Below are positions 12,042-23,779 of a DNA stretch of 64,000 bases, piece after piece; position 1 is the stretch's first letter; every line of letters starts with the position of its first letter. The DNA is from Maratus speciosus (Eukaryota; Arthropoda; Arachnida; Araneae; Salticidae). The position numbers and the translations under genes are program-made. The stretch lies in NCBI GenBank assembly GCA_963932465.1, contig OZ010792.1:514957100-515021099 (forward strand), read 5' to 3'. Below the pieces are notes generated by a model. That model worked only from the letters and a program-made list of their open reading frames with translations. It was not told the origin of the DNA and ran no database searches.

Positions 12042-12514
12042 CTGCAAGAAAGAATTTTGCACTATATAAAATGCTGCAAAAAATATATTACAAAATCTAA
12101 CAATTTATTTCATCCATCTGTGTGAAAGAGATGCATAGTGTTTAATACCAGTAATTAAAAAAGTTAAAAGTAATACAACTTGTCAGTTTAACTGAAATTG
12201 TATAATATTTTAATGTATCTAGGGTAAAATTTCTCTTAAGTGCATAGTGGCCAACTTATTTATGTGCCACCATAGTAAAACACTGATGTAATTAATATTA
12301 TTAATTTAGCAAAGTGTTCCTATTGAGCCATTATTTAAGATTGGAGTGCTTTGCATCTTTTAAAAAATATTAGAAAGTGCAGGAAATTATTCAGTCATAT
12401 TGTAATTTAATTGTATTATTTTTATTTAGAATTTATAAACTGATTCAAAATCAATACTATCTAATTTGCTACTAGCAGACTTGCCCAACCTTTTTTTCCA
12501 CAGAGATAGAAAAA

Positions 12515-13539
12515 CAGTAGACTCCCTTAAATCCGTAACCCTAAAATCCATGAATTTTTTCAGATGTAAACAGTGAAACTTACAGTTAAGTTGCAGGAAC
12601 AAAATTCAAGATGGCGCTCAAATCAGCGGTGATCGTAAATGTTTTTTTTTTTTTTTTTTACTCATTTTTTCTGTTAATCATGCACTTTTGGCTATTACAG
12701 CTGATTAATTACTAAATAAAATTATGTTACTTTTGATTTTTATGTAAATTAGTGTATCTATAGCAAAAATTCGCCATATTGTAGGCCCTGCACAATATTC
12801 CCAAGTGTAAACTGCAACCAAATTGTTTGTTTATTATTCTTGCATTCATTTCCCCCTTTATTTTGCCAATATTACACATGCATTTTAATATCAATTCTGG
12901 TTAATGTGACCAAATTTCAGCTTTTTTATGAAGAAAATCTGAATTTGATTTCCGAAAAAATCAAGATACTGCTAATATCAATGGCACCTGACATAAAATT
13001 TCATTCTTTTACGATTATGCTGTAAATTATATTCTTATACAAGTTAAAAATACAGTGTAACAGTAGCTGTCGCACAATAACTGTAACTATTGAAGTCATA
13101 TTGTTTGTCTACTTTTTTGCATTTGTTTCAGTTTTAATCAGTAATTTGTATTTTTTTTTTTGTGATTTTATATGTAATTCTGTTTAATATGGCTGATTCC
13201 AATATTTCTAATGAAAAAAAAAAAAAAAAACTCAGGAAAAGAAAACATGTTAGTTTGACAATAATCCAAAAAGTAGAAATCATAAAAAAGCTTGATTCTG
13301 CTTTTAAAGCTAAATTTTAGATAATAATTTTACGTAATTATTATTAAATTACTGTAATATTTTACTTAATTATTTTAATAATTTACTTTATTTTAAGCAT
13401 TCATTATAATTTTCAATGCTTAACTACATTCAAATTACTCTTTAAAAAATATAAAGAAAACAATGGCCAAAAATCCACAAAATTCTAAAATCTGCACAAC
13501 CCCTGGTTTCAAGATGTGTGGATTTGAGAGAGTCGACTG
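12515..13539 (-). mobile_element. Tigger-like element, 1025 bp, same family as 15239
   Basis: The left end CAGTAGACTCCCTTAAATCC and the right end (minus strand CAGTCGACTCTCTCAAATCC) form inverted repeats. The right flank is TA; the left flank is now AA. Its left 100 bp match the right end of the element at 15239-15996 in reverse complement, so the two are family members in opposite orientation. A short frame with AACTCAGGAAAAGAAAACATG near 13230 could be a transposase N-terminal scrap, but I cannot confirm it. Confidence 0.8.
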
Positions 13540-13879
13540 TATTATGTAGTTCAAAGGAAATCTGGCATGCAGTTTTTAAAAAGCACATTTCTGAAATTTT
13601 GAGATAAAAAACTTTAAAGTGTCATTTTCCTGATAGCTCACAATCGCAACACACTTTAATTCATAACTATTGGAATTTCTTTGTGCAGCTTGTTTTAAAA
13701 TGCTCAGAAAAAACATTGTTGATTCATATATACACTGGATAATACTGGAATTGTATTTTCAGTATTTCAGTTGCAATATGCGTTTCTAGGTTTACTAAGT
13801 TTTTGCATACTATGTGGTGTGTATAAATTCTATGGATAATATGGAGGGCCACACAAAATAATTCCTAAGAATTACTGTG

Positions 13880-14957
13880 CAGGCGAGGGGAAATGCATTG
13901 TTTTACTCACCACTGGCGAGTGAATTTTTAAGTAGTCTTCAAAAATTGCAAACTATAGAAATATGCTGATAATTTTTTTTATTATTATTATTATTAGTTA
14001 GCTATATTTTACAACTTTCCAAATTACTGTGATGTAAACAAGTTCTATTCTATATTAAACTTTCCTTTCTTGTACAGTAGAGTCTCTAAAATCCGCAATC
14101 TTCTGAAATCCACTTGCATTTCAAAACGTAAACAATGAAATTCCCAGTTAAGAAGTATTCTTTACAATTTTTATTCCAAATATCAGTGAATGAAAATAAA
14201 ATTATTTTTAATGTAAATTTATGAAAAAATGGTAATTACACTGGATATTACGCAAATAAAATGCTTTTATTTCACAGAAACCTACACACAACAAAATGTA
14301 AAACAATAGAAATTGATGTAAAGCGTAAACAATCCCACAAAGGTTTTAGTAATGGCACAAGCTATCGGCCACTATAGAAAGTAGCTAATTAATTTATTTT
14401 ATATTTCATGTGAGGTTGGCAACACTCATTTCATTATTATTTTGCATTTGCTTTAAGTTGTACAGACCAACAGCAAATAACGACTGCTTGCAGAATTCAA
14501 AAGAAACTTGATCAAAAGAAAAGGAAAGTTCTCAAGCAAAGAACTATACAAGAAATGTTTAAAAATTGTAATAAAAATAATTTTGGGTATTAAAATTATA
14601 ATGTACAGGTAAATAAAAGGGATTCAAGTTTTGATTTGCTTAAATTGAATTATTACAAGCTCTTCTTGTAAATGGATACAGGTAAGTTAAAAAAAAAAAA
14701 ATCATTTAACCCTTAATCTCACAAAACTCTGAAGTCCGCAAAATTCTAAAATCTGCACAGCTTCTGGTCCCATGCTGTGCGGATTTTTGAGACTCTACTG
14801 TATATATTTCTTAATTGTATAGAGAAAAAAAAATTATGAAAACATTGTAGCAATAGTAAGCAACTATTTTTGCAGTTGCATAAATTTTGTCATAACAATT
14901 TTTAACTGTACTTTGCATTTTGCTGGCTGGTAAGATTTTCTAAAAATTCTCCACCCA
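13880..14957 (+). mobile_element. hAT-like MITE interrupted by a Tigger insertion
   Basis: This is a second copy of the MITE at 2172-2563. It begins CAGGCGAGGGGAAATG and ends in a degraded CTCCACCCA, flanked by the 8-bp duplication TTACTGTG at 13872-13879 and 14958-14965. A 726-bp Tigger-like element (14075-14800) is inserted in it at a TA. The uninterrupted copy at 2172 shows the pre-insertion sequence (CTCTTGTATATATTTC). Confidence 0.9.
14075..14800. mobile_element. Tigger-like MITE, 726 bp, TA TSD, nested
   Basis: The left end CAGTAGAGTCTCTAAAATCC and the right end (minus strand CAGTAGAGTCTCAAAAATCC) are near-perfect inverted repeats flanked by TA (14073-14074, 14801-14802). It is nested in the hAT MITE 13880-14957 and related in its ends to the 12515 and 15239 elements. 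Confidence 0.92.
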
Positions 14958-15238
14958 TTACTGTGTATCAGCATAAACTGCTTAAGGGTATTCTTCACGC
15001 ACTTAAAAACACACACTCCGTAATGTTAATCCTATAAGCAGGTTATTTTCGAATTTCTCATTTCAATTTGAATATTTTTAAACGATTTTGTTGGCATATG
15101 ATAGCTGAGCTCAATCTTTAATATGACTCTTTTTTACTTTTTCGATTTTGGTTGCAGATTTTTTTTAAAAAGGTATTTTCAGTTTTCTAAGGGTGTTTTT
15201 AAAATGAGTTAGTTACACATTGGACTACATTTAATATA

Positions 15239-15996
15239 CAGTAGACTCCCTCAAATCCGCACAGCTTGGGACCAGAGGTTGTGCGGATTTTAGAATTTTG
15301 CGGATTTCTGGTCATTGATTTGTTTACATTTTTGAAACATTAATTTGATTGGCAGTTAAGCAAGGGAAATTATAATGAATACTTACAATAAAGGCAAACA
15401 TTAAAATAAGTAAAATATTAAAATAATTTATTAGTTTAAAAGTAAGTAATTATTAAAATAATTATGTAAAATAAAAATTTAGAAAAATATCAAATTATTA
15501 CTGATGAAATCGATTCAATTCGATTCCAAACGTCCTGTGCTGCCATCTAGTGGTCAAGCGATCGTAAGATCGATACATAGCTTATTGCGCTCTCTGTAAC
15601 TTTTTCATTGTTATTTAGAGTCTTGAATGCTTTTCTTATACTGCTTTGTATACTTAGAAATAAATTTGTCTATAATTAAAAAAAAAAAAATCTGTGAACA
15701 ATAATTTTAAAATAGCGTTCCGGTTTGTGGATTTTTCCATTTCAAACCCTGGAATTTTTTATATAGATATGCTAATTTATATCAAATCAAAAGTAATGCA
15801 AATTTATTTAGTAATAAATCAGCTGTAATAGCCAAAAGAGAATGATTAACAAAAAATTTAGTAAAAAACACATTGCGGTAGCCGCCGATTTCGGCACCAT
15901 CTTGGATTTTGTTCCTGCAACTTAACTGTAAATTTCATTGTTTACATCTGAAAAAATATGCGGATTTTAGGGTCGCGAATTTAAGGGAGTCTACTG
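15239..15996 (+). mobile_element. Tigger-like MITE, 758 bp, TA TSD
   Basis: The left end CAGTAGACTCCCTCAAATCC and the right end (minus strand CAGTAGACTCCCTTAAATTC) are inverted repeats flanked by TA (15237-15238, 15997-15998). Internally it carries CCATCTAGTGG at 15543-15553, part of a CTCF-like motif. Confidence 0.92.
15539..15553 (-). promoter_or_regulatory. CTCF-like motif inside a transposon
   Basis: The minus strand reads CCACTAGATGGCAGC, which fits the animal CTCF core CCASYAGRKGGCRS at every position. It lies in the Tigger-like element 15239-15996 within an Aurora intron. The match is seen; binding is inference only. Confidence 0.35.
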
Positions 15997-16581
15997 TACT
16001 AAGAGATGTTTCTAGAGTATAAATAAATTTATGTACACAGCTAAACAAAAAACCGAATGCATTGCCATCTATGGATGGTAATTTCTGAAATACTTTTTCA
16101 GCTGTGTTATACCTTTTTTCTTTTCTTCTGGTTTAAATTTTTGTTTAATATGAGGAGTGCATGACTATCAGTAGATAATACACAGGGTTGTACAAAATTA
16201 CTTGAGTGCATTTCCTTCTATTGGTGGAAATTGCTGAAGTTAAATTTTTGTTTGTGTTATGTGTTTTGTAACTAAATTATAGCACACTATGTAGCATATA
16301 TAGATCTACAGATCATGTACATGGATGCACAAAATAACTCAGGTGCCTTTCTGGCTATAGACAGCAATTGCTGAAATCTAGTTTTCAAAGAAGCTGTTAT
16401 GTTGTTTTCTAAGTTATGTATTTAGACATCTTCTTTCCCCTCTTTTAAATGGTGAAGTTCCCACACAATATTCTAGAAGTGTTGGAAGTTGGAAAGTGTT
16501 TCATAATCTATGCACGATTTTTCTTTCATGTTACACCAATGGAAGAAACTTGCCAGCTCTGACAAAAATGAAAGGACTTAC

Positions 16582-16664
16582 ATCTTGGCTTTTCTTTCTG
16601 GTGTCTGAGTCGTGGTAGACACTTCATTTTCTTTAAGCTCTTCTAATGCAGGTCTCATTCTTAT
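16582..16664 (-). CDS. Aurora kinase, exon 2 (N-terminal tail)
   Basis: This 83-bp exon lies on the minus strand between the acceptor TTTGTTATAG and the donor GTAAGT. In the phase of exon 1 it encodes IRMRPALEELKENEV, then STTTQTPERKAK, and ends in AT, which the first base of exon 3 completes to Met. This polar, charged stretch corresponds to the poorly conserved tail before the Aurora kinase domain. It is assigned to the gene by exact phase agreement on both sides and good splice sites rather than by homology. The tail is short (about 52 residues before the kinase domain), as in Aurora B/C types, but that alone does not decide the paralogue. Confidence 0.8.
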
Positions 16665-17173
16665 CTATAACAAAATATTGCAAATAGTAAGTTTTAGAAG
16701 AAAGAGAACTTTTAAAGAATTTCAATCATTAAAATAATGATAATAAATTACTTGAAGTTTGAAATACATTCTGAAATTCAACCTTTAAGGAAAGTTACAA
16801 TGACCAAGTATTTAACCCTTTGTATCACCGAGTTGTATATCTGCAAGATACCCAAAAATCAATGTTGCTTATACAGCGGGCTTTAAAAGATGATTTTATT
16901 TATCGCTGCCGTCTGCTAACAGAGCGGTTCATTTAAATTGTTCATAGAATTTTCAATAGACAGCAATACTGAGTTAATATTTCACACCAAAGTTTTATCT
17001 GTCATTTTTAGCACTTTTGCATCGTTATTGTTAAAATGAACTTCAGTAATTTTCAACAATCAAAAAGGCTAGAGACGCCATACAATAGATTTTTTTTTTT
17101 TTTTTTTTTATAAAGGTAAGTTCCTATACTTTAAAATTTTGTATTAGAAAATTGACAATATTTATTAGAATTA

Positions 17174-17390
17174 CAGTAGAACCCCAGTAATCCAAACTAA
17201 TTGGGACCAGTGCTTGTTTGGATTACAAAAAATTCAGATTATCCAAAATTTCGATGAAAATAGAAAAGAAAAAGAGAAGTGCTAAAAAAATGCAAGTTAA
17301 AAGTAATTAGAAGTACAATAAACATCCTCTAATCAGGTATGCTGGACAATCCAACACGACTTTTGGGGGAAAAAAAAATAGTATTCCTTG
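17174..17390 (+). mobile_element. truncated Tigger-like left end
   Basis: TA followed by CAGTAGAACCCCAGTAATCC, then a subterminal TTCAGATTATCCAAAATTTC echo, as in Tigger ends. No matching right end was found downstream, so its extent is approximate. Confidence 0.6.
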
Positions 17391-17708
17391 TTTAATCACT
17401 CCTGATGTTTATAATAATAATCATGCTTCATGAATGAACTTCAGAATGAGGAATTATGTGACAACCCATTACAAACAGTTCAAAAATTTAATTAAAAATT
17501 TAAATTTAAAATTTTCAGTTAAATAAATTTAGCCAAATTAATTATTAAATACTTCGTGATAATTGTTAATAACTCGGGTAATATGAGAGATTCAATAAAA
17601 AGTCCAAGGTATGCTTGTGGCATTTATTAAAGCCAAGCGAGCGATGAAATATTGCCATACGTGTTGACCCTGGTACAAGAACCAAGATCTGCTCTAGATG
17701 TTTTTAGT

Positions 17709-17800
17709 AGGGATGCACCGGATATTGATTTTACCAAATACCGTATATCCGAAGCTCCTTTGCCTGCCAGATTCGGATATCCGGCACTAGATATGTTTTT
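17709..17800 (+). mobile_element. hAT-like terminal fragment (TAGGGATGCACCGG)
   Basis: TAGGGATGCACCGGATATT is followed about 60 bp later by ATTCGGATATCCGGCAC, an inverted echo, and GATGTTTTTAG / GATATGTTTTTAG lie on either side. It looks like a solitary hAT-type end or tiny MITE. Confidence 0.4.
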
Positions 17801-18367
17801 AGTTATATGGTGAATTATTTCTTAATATAATGCCATCTCAGAACAATAAATTACAAACATGTCTCACATATCATTAAAACATTTTAAATGTATTGAAATA
17901 TAATTTATAAAAACTATATCTCTTTGAATATCAGGACTTGAAATTCAAGTTTTCCCAGGAGGAGAGTTTCCTACCCAACATTTATAAATGCAGGGGAATT
18001 GAACTGTTAGAAAAGGGATTTTTTTTTTTTTTTTTAACCCTGTTATTTTTATGTGCCACTTAAAAGAATTACATTTATATAGACATGACAAAATACCATT
18101 GAAATAATTTAAATTAACAATGCAAGATAATTATCTAAAATTTTTAGTTTTATTAAAACAAAGGAACAGAATCAAGCTTTATATATACCATGTCTATTTT
18201 TCAACTTTCACCTAAGGTTATGGGCAATTAACAATTGGGTTGCTAAATGAATTTCTTAATTTAGATTTTATTCCATTTTGCGTGCTTTAGCCTCTTTCAC
18301 AAGTTACAGTTTTGACAAACAGCACAGAGCAACTTTTATAACTTTAGAAATTATCGGAAACACATGG

Positions 18368-18713
18368 TTATGCTCTCTTAAACAATTTTAGAAAACTTTG
18401 CAAAATCTGATGTGCATTAATTTTTAACTTACTTGCATGAATAATGCATATTGGTAATTGTATTGTCAATATCCTACAGTGACTATATGTCACTTCTGAA
18501 CAAACTTGTTTTATTATATCCTTAATGGAATTATTGTCAAAACTGTAATCCCTGGTAGTTTCGTTAATTGAACTATGTTCTATGCATTGGAATTTTAAAT
18601 CAATATCCAAAGTTTGAAAAGGGAATAGTCAATTTTGATTTCTTCTATTACACGAGAAAAGGTTGATTTCATAAAGTCATGTCCTAATTTCTGTGAATTG
18701 CAAGTAACAACTA
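18368..18713 (-). pseudogene. unrecognised exon-like frame, copy 1
   Basis: On the minus strand an acceptor-like TTCACAG (near 18702) leads into KLGHDFMKSTFSRVIEEIKIDY. The frame then shifts by one base around 18622 into LDIDLKFQCIEHSSINETT, continues as DNNSIKDIIKQVCSEVTYSH and RILTIQLPICIIHA, and reaches a donor-like CAAGTAAGT near 18432. The composition is ordinary globular protein, unlike the surrounding repeats. I do not recognise the family. The shift and the duplicated setting argue for a gene fragment or pseudo-exon rather than a working gene. The uninterrupted part continues to a stop at 18368. Confidence 0.35.
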
Positions 18714-18872
18714 GTTTGTTTCTAAATAGTTTCCTTGAATTTTTTTTCCTTCTTTGTGTGCACCACAAGATATAATTTCATTTTGCGTGCTTTAGCCTCT
18801 TTCACAAGTTACAGTTTTGACAAACAGCACAGAGCAACTTTTATAACTTTAGAAATTATCGGAAACACATGG

Positions 18873-19218
18873 TTATGCTCTCTTAAACAATTTTAGAAAA
18901 CTTTGCAAAATCTGATGTGCATTAATTTTTAACTTACTTGCATGAATAATGCATATTGGTAATTGTATTGTCAATATCCTACAGTGACTGTATGTCACTT
19001 CTGAACAAACTTGTTTTATTATATCCTTAATGGAATTATTGTCAAAACTGTAATCCCTGGTAGTTTCGTTAATTGAACTATGTTCTATGCATTGGAATTT
19101 TAAATCAATATCCAAAGTTTGAAAAGGGAATAGTCAATTTTGATTTCTTCTATTACACGAGAAAAGGTTGATTTCATAAAGTCATGTCCTAATTTCTGTG
19201 AATTGCAAGTAACAACTA
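18873..19218 (-). pseudogene. unrecognised exon-like frame, copy 2
   Basis: This second copy of the frame described at 18368 carries the same frameshift position and splice-like borders. The 80-residue uninterrupted part has the same protein sequence as copy 1, because the few base changes are silent or outside it. It shares its fate and uncertainty. Confidence 0.35.
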
Positions 19219-19669
19219 GTTTGTTTCTAAATAGTTTTCTTGAAATTTTTTTTCTTCTTTGTGTGCACCACAAGATATAATCTCATTTTGTTAATGGTGA
19301 CTCAAGGCCAATTTGATAGGGCTCAGTCTCCGGTGGCCGTTAATGTCCATTTAGTTATTTCCTTTTTTGGGCAAAGGAAATAAAAATCGCAAAATATTTA
19401 AAATATATCAGAGATTTCGTCAATCATGGCAGAAAAATTTTAAAAAAAATTGTCATTCTGTGAATTGCGAGAATCAACTAGTTTGTTGTTTCTAAATATG
19501 TTTTTTTTTTAAGTTCAACAATTTTTTTTTTCTTCATGTGTACCACAAGGGTCATCTCATTTTGTTTAGTGCTATTTATCAATTTGGCAGAGCTCAGTCT
19601 CTGGTGGCCATTACTGCCCTTTTAGTTATTTCCTATTTTGGGCACATAGGAAAAACATTGCAAAATACG

Positions 19670-20030
19670 TAAATTGGTCGTAGAAGAAAATATTGCTGAT
19701 TTTGTCAATCATGATGAAAATAAATAAAAAAAATTTGTCGACTGGTCGGCAGTAAAAAAACTGAAGTTTGTGGGAAATTGGCAGCGGAAAAATATCACAA
19801 AATTCATCAATCGATCACAGAAAAATATCGTGAAATTTGCCAGTCCGTCACGAGCAAATATTGTAAAATTCCTCAGACGGTCACAGAGAAAAAATGCGAA
19901 ATTTTTTAATTGGATGCAGAAAAACAATTGTTACTTTCATCAGTATGTCGCAAGAACAAACAGGGAAATTTGTCAATTAGTCACAGAATAAAATTGCAAA
20001 ATTTGTCAATTGATCGCAAGAAAAAAAAAG
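19670..20030 (+). repeat. 31-bp minisatellite array, short
   Basis: About eight units of AAATTTGTCAATTGATCGCAGAAAAATAT type in plus orientation. It follows directly on the GGCTCAGTCTCTGGTGGCC repeat and is more diverged than the arrays at 48 or 56 kb. Confidence 0.75.
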
Positions 20031-20070
20031 GTAGTACTTTTCGGTTAGCCGGGCACCAGTGTTATATATA

Positions 20071-20140
20071 CAGTAGAAGATCTTTATAATGCAAACCTAA
20101 AAACGCAAGGTTGTGCGTTATATAGAATTTTGCGTTATAG
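20071..20140 (+). mobile_element. Tigger-like left end interrupted by the 20141 element
   Basis: TA, then CAGTAGAAGATCTTTATAAT, then GCGTTATA echoes. The sequence appears to resume at 21608 (AAGATCAC), directly after the inserted 1.5-kb element. The right terminus is not found. Confidence 0.6.
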
Positions 20141-21605
20141 GAGAGACCAGGGTACAGTGGTCCACTTTTTCAATTAACATTTTTTTTCTCTTTAACGGAG
20201 AGACCAATCTACCTGAAAATATTTTTTAATATTCTTTAAACCTTTCTACATGCCTTATAATTTTCACAGAACATAATTTCCAATACATTTTTCAAAAGGA
20301 AATTTTTTTACTTACACTCGTGAAGTGGACCAGTGTACCCCGGAAGCGAGGTACACTGGTCCACCCAGTGGGGCACAGTGGTCCACTATTAGTTATTGTC
20401 TAAAATACAATATAAATCTATTTATAATTAATCTAATTCTTTTTTATTTCCCCTTTACCTCAAAAATAATATAATAATACAAATTTGCAAGTAGCATTTT
20501 GAAACAAAAAACATATAAAACTAAAGAATTATCAAAAAATTTATTATACTTTGAAAATAACAATGTAAGATACAGGAGTGATGGCAAACAAGTTATTAAT
20601 AAAGTACAAAAAAATCAGCAAACATTAAGACAAATATAATGATGAAAAATTTATTAGAAGCTCAAAATAGTCAGGATAAAATAGTTTATTATGAGCTAAC
20701 CATGTGCTCTGAAGTTATAAATAGCCAATCAAGTGAGGTCATCTATTACTTATTAGGCTACAGTTACATTTTTCAAAGGCAGTAAATACAAAACAAAATA
20801 TTTCTTAATATGTTAACTCTACAATGCATGATTTTCATTTCTCTCTTTCTCTCCCCCCCCCCCCCCAAAAAAAAAAAACAAACAATTCAATTAAAAAAAA
20901 CTGCTATATTGAACAAGAAAACTTATTTTAAAAATCACATGTGAATTGTTATCCATAATTTAGGAGAAAACTAAAGTGTCAGGTGGCTACATTATAATCT
21001 GAACAACATAATAACATGAAATTTAAAGTGTGCCAAATGGCTAATCTATGCAATGTAGGGCTAAAAAAATTGTCATTTTTCTTTGTTTACTTTATTTTAT
21101 AGTTAAATAGCTATTTTAAAACAATATTTCTTTATAGAGAATAAGTAATTATTAAATATTTTGAAAATTCTTCATTACAAGGGCAGTATTCATTGTGGAC
21201 CACTGTACCCCAGCAGCGGCCGGTCCACTGTGCCCCATGTTAAAGTTCAATACATACTGATAAAAATATTATTTAAAGTTTTCTTTTAAGCATATAAGCT
21301 TTTTAATTTAATAAAGACCAGTGTTTTACCTTTTCAAAAAAGTTGTTTTATCTTATTTATTCATAACCTTTAATTACTCAATAAAGAAAAGTATGATGAT
21401 GAAAAATTTTACTTTTAGGAGCTCAAAACAACCAGTCAGGATAAAAGGGTTCATTCTGTGCTAACGATATGTTCTGAAGGCTATAAGTAATCAATCCAGT
21501 GCTCTTATCAATTAGCCTAAAAGAAAAGCTTTAAAAATTTATAAATAAGTAAAATATAAGGGGTGGTCCACTGTGTACTCAGGTCCACTGTACCCTGGTC
21601 TCCCC
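20141..21605. mobile_element. 1465-bp TIR element, TA TSD, nested internal repeats
   Basis: The left end is GGAGAGACCAGGGTACAGTG; the right end on the minus strand is GGGGAGACCAGGGTACAGTG. TA lies on both sides (20139-20140, 21606-21607). An inner pair of GGTCCACTGTRCCCC motifs faces inward at 20316-20395 and 21193-21240. In addition, about 200 bp from 20590 (GATGAAAAATTT..GAGCTCAAAA..GTCAGGATAAAA) recur directly at 21390-21530. No transposase frame is seen. The superfamily is not clear to me. Confidence 0.8.
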
Positions 21606-21888
21606 TAAAGATCACATCATTAAATTCACCTTATAAACATGGTCAAATATGTCAAACACATCAAAATACATTAGAATATCTTTATACTGCATTCCTTGTT
21701 ACCAAGAGTTATCCAAATTATAAATTTTTGCATAATATAGGTCAGACATTGTTAAATTTACTTTATAAACATGATCCAAATATAACTGACACAACCGTCC
21801 CTTATTTTAAACATTTTCAAAAATGTTTATTGTAATAATAGCATTTTTTCAGTAAAAAGGTCTTAAATTAGAAGATAAAGTTGAACTA

Positions 21889-23049
21889 CAGTGGAACCCG
21901 GTTAAGACGCGTTTCAAGGGAGTGAACAAAAGTCGCGTATTAAGCGGGATCGCGTGTTAAACGAGATTTGTATAATTTTGCAGTAACTGGGCTTATTTAC
22001 GCATCTCATCGTCTGAATGAACTTTAGAGCTTTCATTTAAAGTGTACTGCCGAAAGTTGAGATTTTTAAGTATATTTAAATTAAAATTTAACTGTATTCA
22101 ATTTTAACTCATTGTTTCTTTTTTATAGGACACTGGAATAATAACTGAAAATAAGTAAGGATTCCAACATGACTTTATAGTTTATTAATGTTACAACAAA
22201 AAATAAAACAACAAATATATGTAATTTTCATGCTAGGCTAATGTTTTTAACAAGAAGAAGAAATGTTAAATTTTTGAAGCCAGTTACAAAAATTATTTTT
22301 AGTAATTGTGGTAATGAGTATCATTATAAACTGTCCTTCATTTTTAATTTGAGAAAAAATACCATCCTTATTAATGATTGAGTAAAAAATATTGTTAGCC
22401 TAGCAAAAACTAAACGACACTTTGAATATATAAAATAACACAACTGCAATCGCATTTGCTTAATCATCAAAAGTTTCATTTTTTTCTTTGCCGATAACAT
22501 GCATTATAAAACATAGTAGTGATATAATGTGCATTTAAAACCTGACTAACAACAGGTATAATCATAATTTTTATGACATATCAGAGCAAGTTGTTCACGG
22601 CATTTTCTGCAGCGAATGCTTTATCAATCATTAATTCTTTGATGAACAATCCGCATTTAATCAGTTTTTCTCATTTAGCAAGTTATTTTCATTCAAATAT
22701 CTACCACTATTTCATGTTAGTAATATTCTCCTTAATTAATCTGTCATTAAATAAAATAAACATTACTATTTGGAATGAGTGGTTTTTATCTTAATAAAAT
22801 AATCCTCTAATTTGGCAACATTGTAGAGGAATTCGCATTTTGATTTATGAATTCGCGTCTTAAGCGTGATTTTTTACTTCAAAGGACCGAAAATCTGTCG
22901 CGTATTAAGCGGGATCGCGTAATAACCGTTCGCGTATTAAACGTGATATTTTTACATTAGCCTTATGGACGACGTCAAGTAACCGGAAGAAATCCGCGTA
23001 TTAAGCGGGATCGCGTATTAACCGTGAGCGTCTTAACCGGGTTCGACTG
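21889..23049. mobile_element. Tigger-like element, 1161 bp, TA TSD
   Basis: CAGTGGAACCCGGTTAAGAC at the left; the right end on the minus strand is CAGTCGAACCCGGTTAAGAC; TA on both sides. Subterminal GTCGCGTATTAAGCGGGATC copies occur near both ends. No intact transposase. Confidence 0.92.
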
Positions 23050-23214
23050 TAATGCATCAAATTTAGTCCTCTAGAGAGTAGAAATATTTTAGAATGTGTT
23101 GATTCTTTAAAATAATGAAACCTAAAAAAAAATGATTTATTTATTATTAGTTTTTTGTTTCCCCGTATTTCATGATTAGCACTTATAATATTTAAATTTT
23201 CTGAAAATTTTTCA

Positions 23215-23261
23215 CTATGTACACAATCTATATTTTTCTAAATTAAGAATCGTGTAAATAT

Positions 23262-23302
<41 letters not shown>

Positions 23303-23500
23303 AAAGAAAAAAATCAATATAATTTGATTCCCGGATATTGACGAAAAGACCTGCTAATTTTTTTAATATATATATATATGAAACATGTAAATATATTTTT
23401 ATTTTTATCGTATACTTTTATACGATGACTGTTCAGAATTGGAATATTTAATTTTATATGTGATTTTGTAATTTTTCTATATGCTTGTATAGTTAAGATT
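23215..23500 (+). repeat. large tandem repeat, unit 1
   Basis: This sequence around TTGATTCCCGGATATTGAC, ATGAAACATGTAAATA and ATCGTATACTTTTATAC recurs at 25420-25680 and, more diverged, at 26735-26890. The units were once adjacent and are now separated by transposon insertions. Confidence 0.7.
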
Positions 23501-23779
23501 AAACTAAAAAAAAACTAAACTCTGTGGCTATACAATCCAAGAAGGATCTGGGCTGACAGTGCCCATCTCTGTTTTCTTGACCCTGGGCCCCGAGGTGCTA
23601 TGCAGCATGCGTCCCGGCCAGGTGGTCAACCTAACGCGAGACCCTCGGTGTTTAGTTCCCAAGCAAGCTTGGTACTCATTTTATCGACCCCAAAGGGATG
23701 AAAGGCTGAGTGAACCTTCCCCAGTCGGGAGTCGAACTCTCAACCTGCGGTGCGGCAGACAGGCATGCTGACTACTACA

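Larger units (their letters stand above)
12042..16581 (-). other. Aurora intron 2 (about 4.5 kb), mostly transposons
   Basis: The intron holds three Tigger-like elements (12515, 14075, 15239), one hAT MITE split by a Tigger (13880-14957), and diverged direct repeats of about 130 bp with GCACAAAATAACT and GCTGAAATCTAG words (13790-13879, 16000-16420). 12042-12514 shows nothing further. Confidence 0.7.
18274..19283. repeat. 505-bp tandem duplication, almost identical copies
   Basis: Copy 1 (18274-18778) and copy 2 (18779-19283) differ by only a handful of bases (for example GACTATATGTC against GACTGTATGTC). Each copy ends in ACCACAAGATATAAT. That end also occurs in a diverged third partial copy near 19456-19566, followed by GGCTCAGTCTC(C/T)GGTGGCC in both cases. 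The near-identity implies a recent event or an assembly artefact. Confidence 0.9.
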
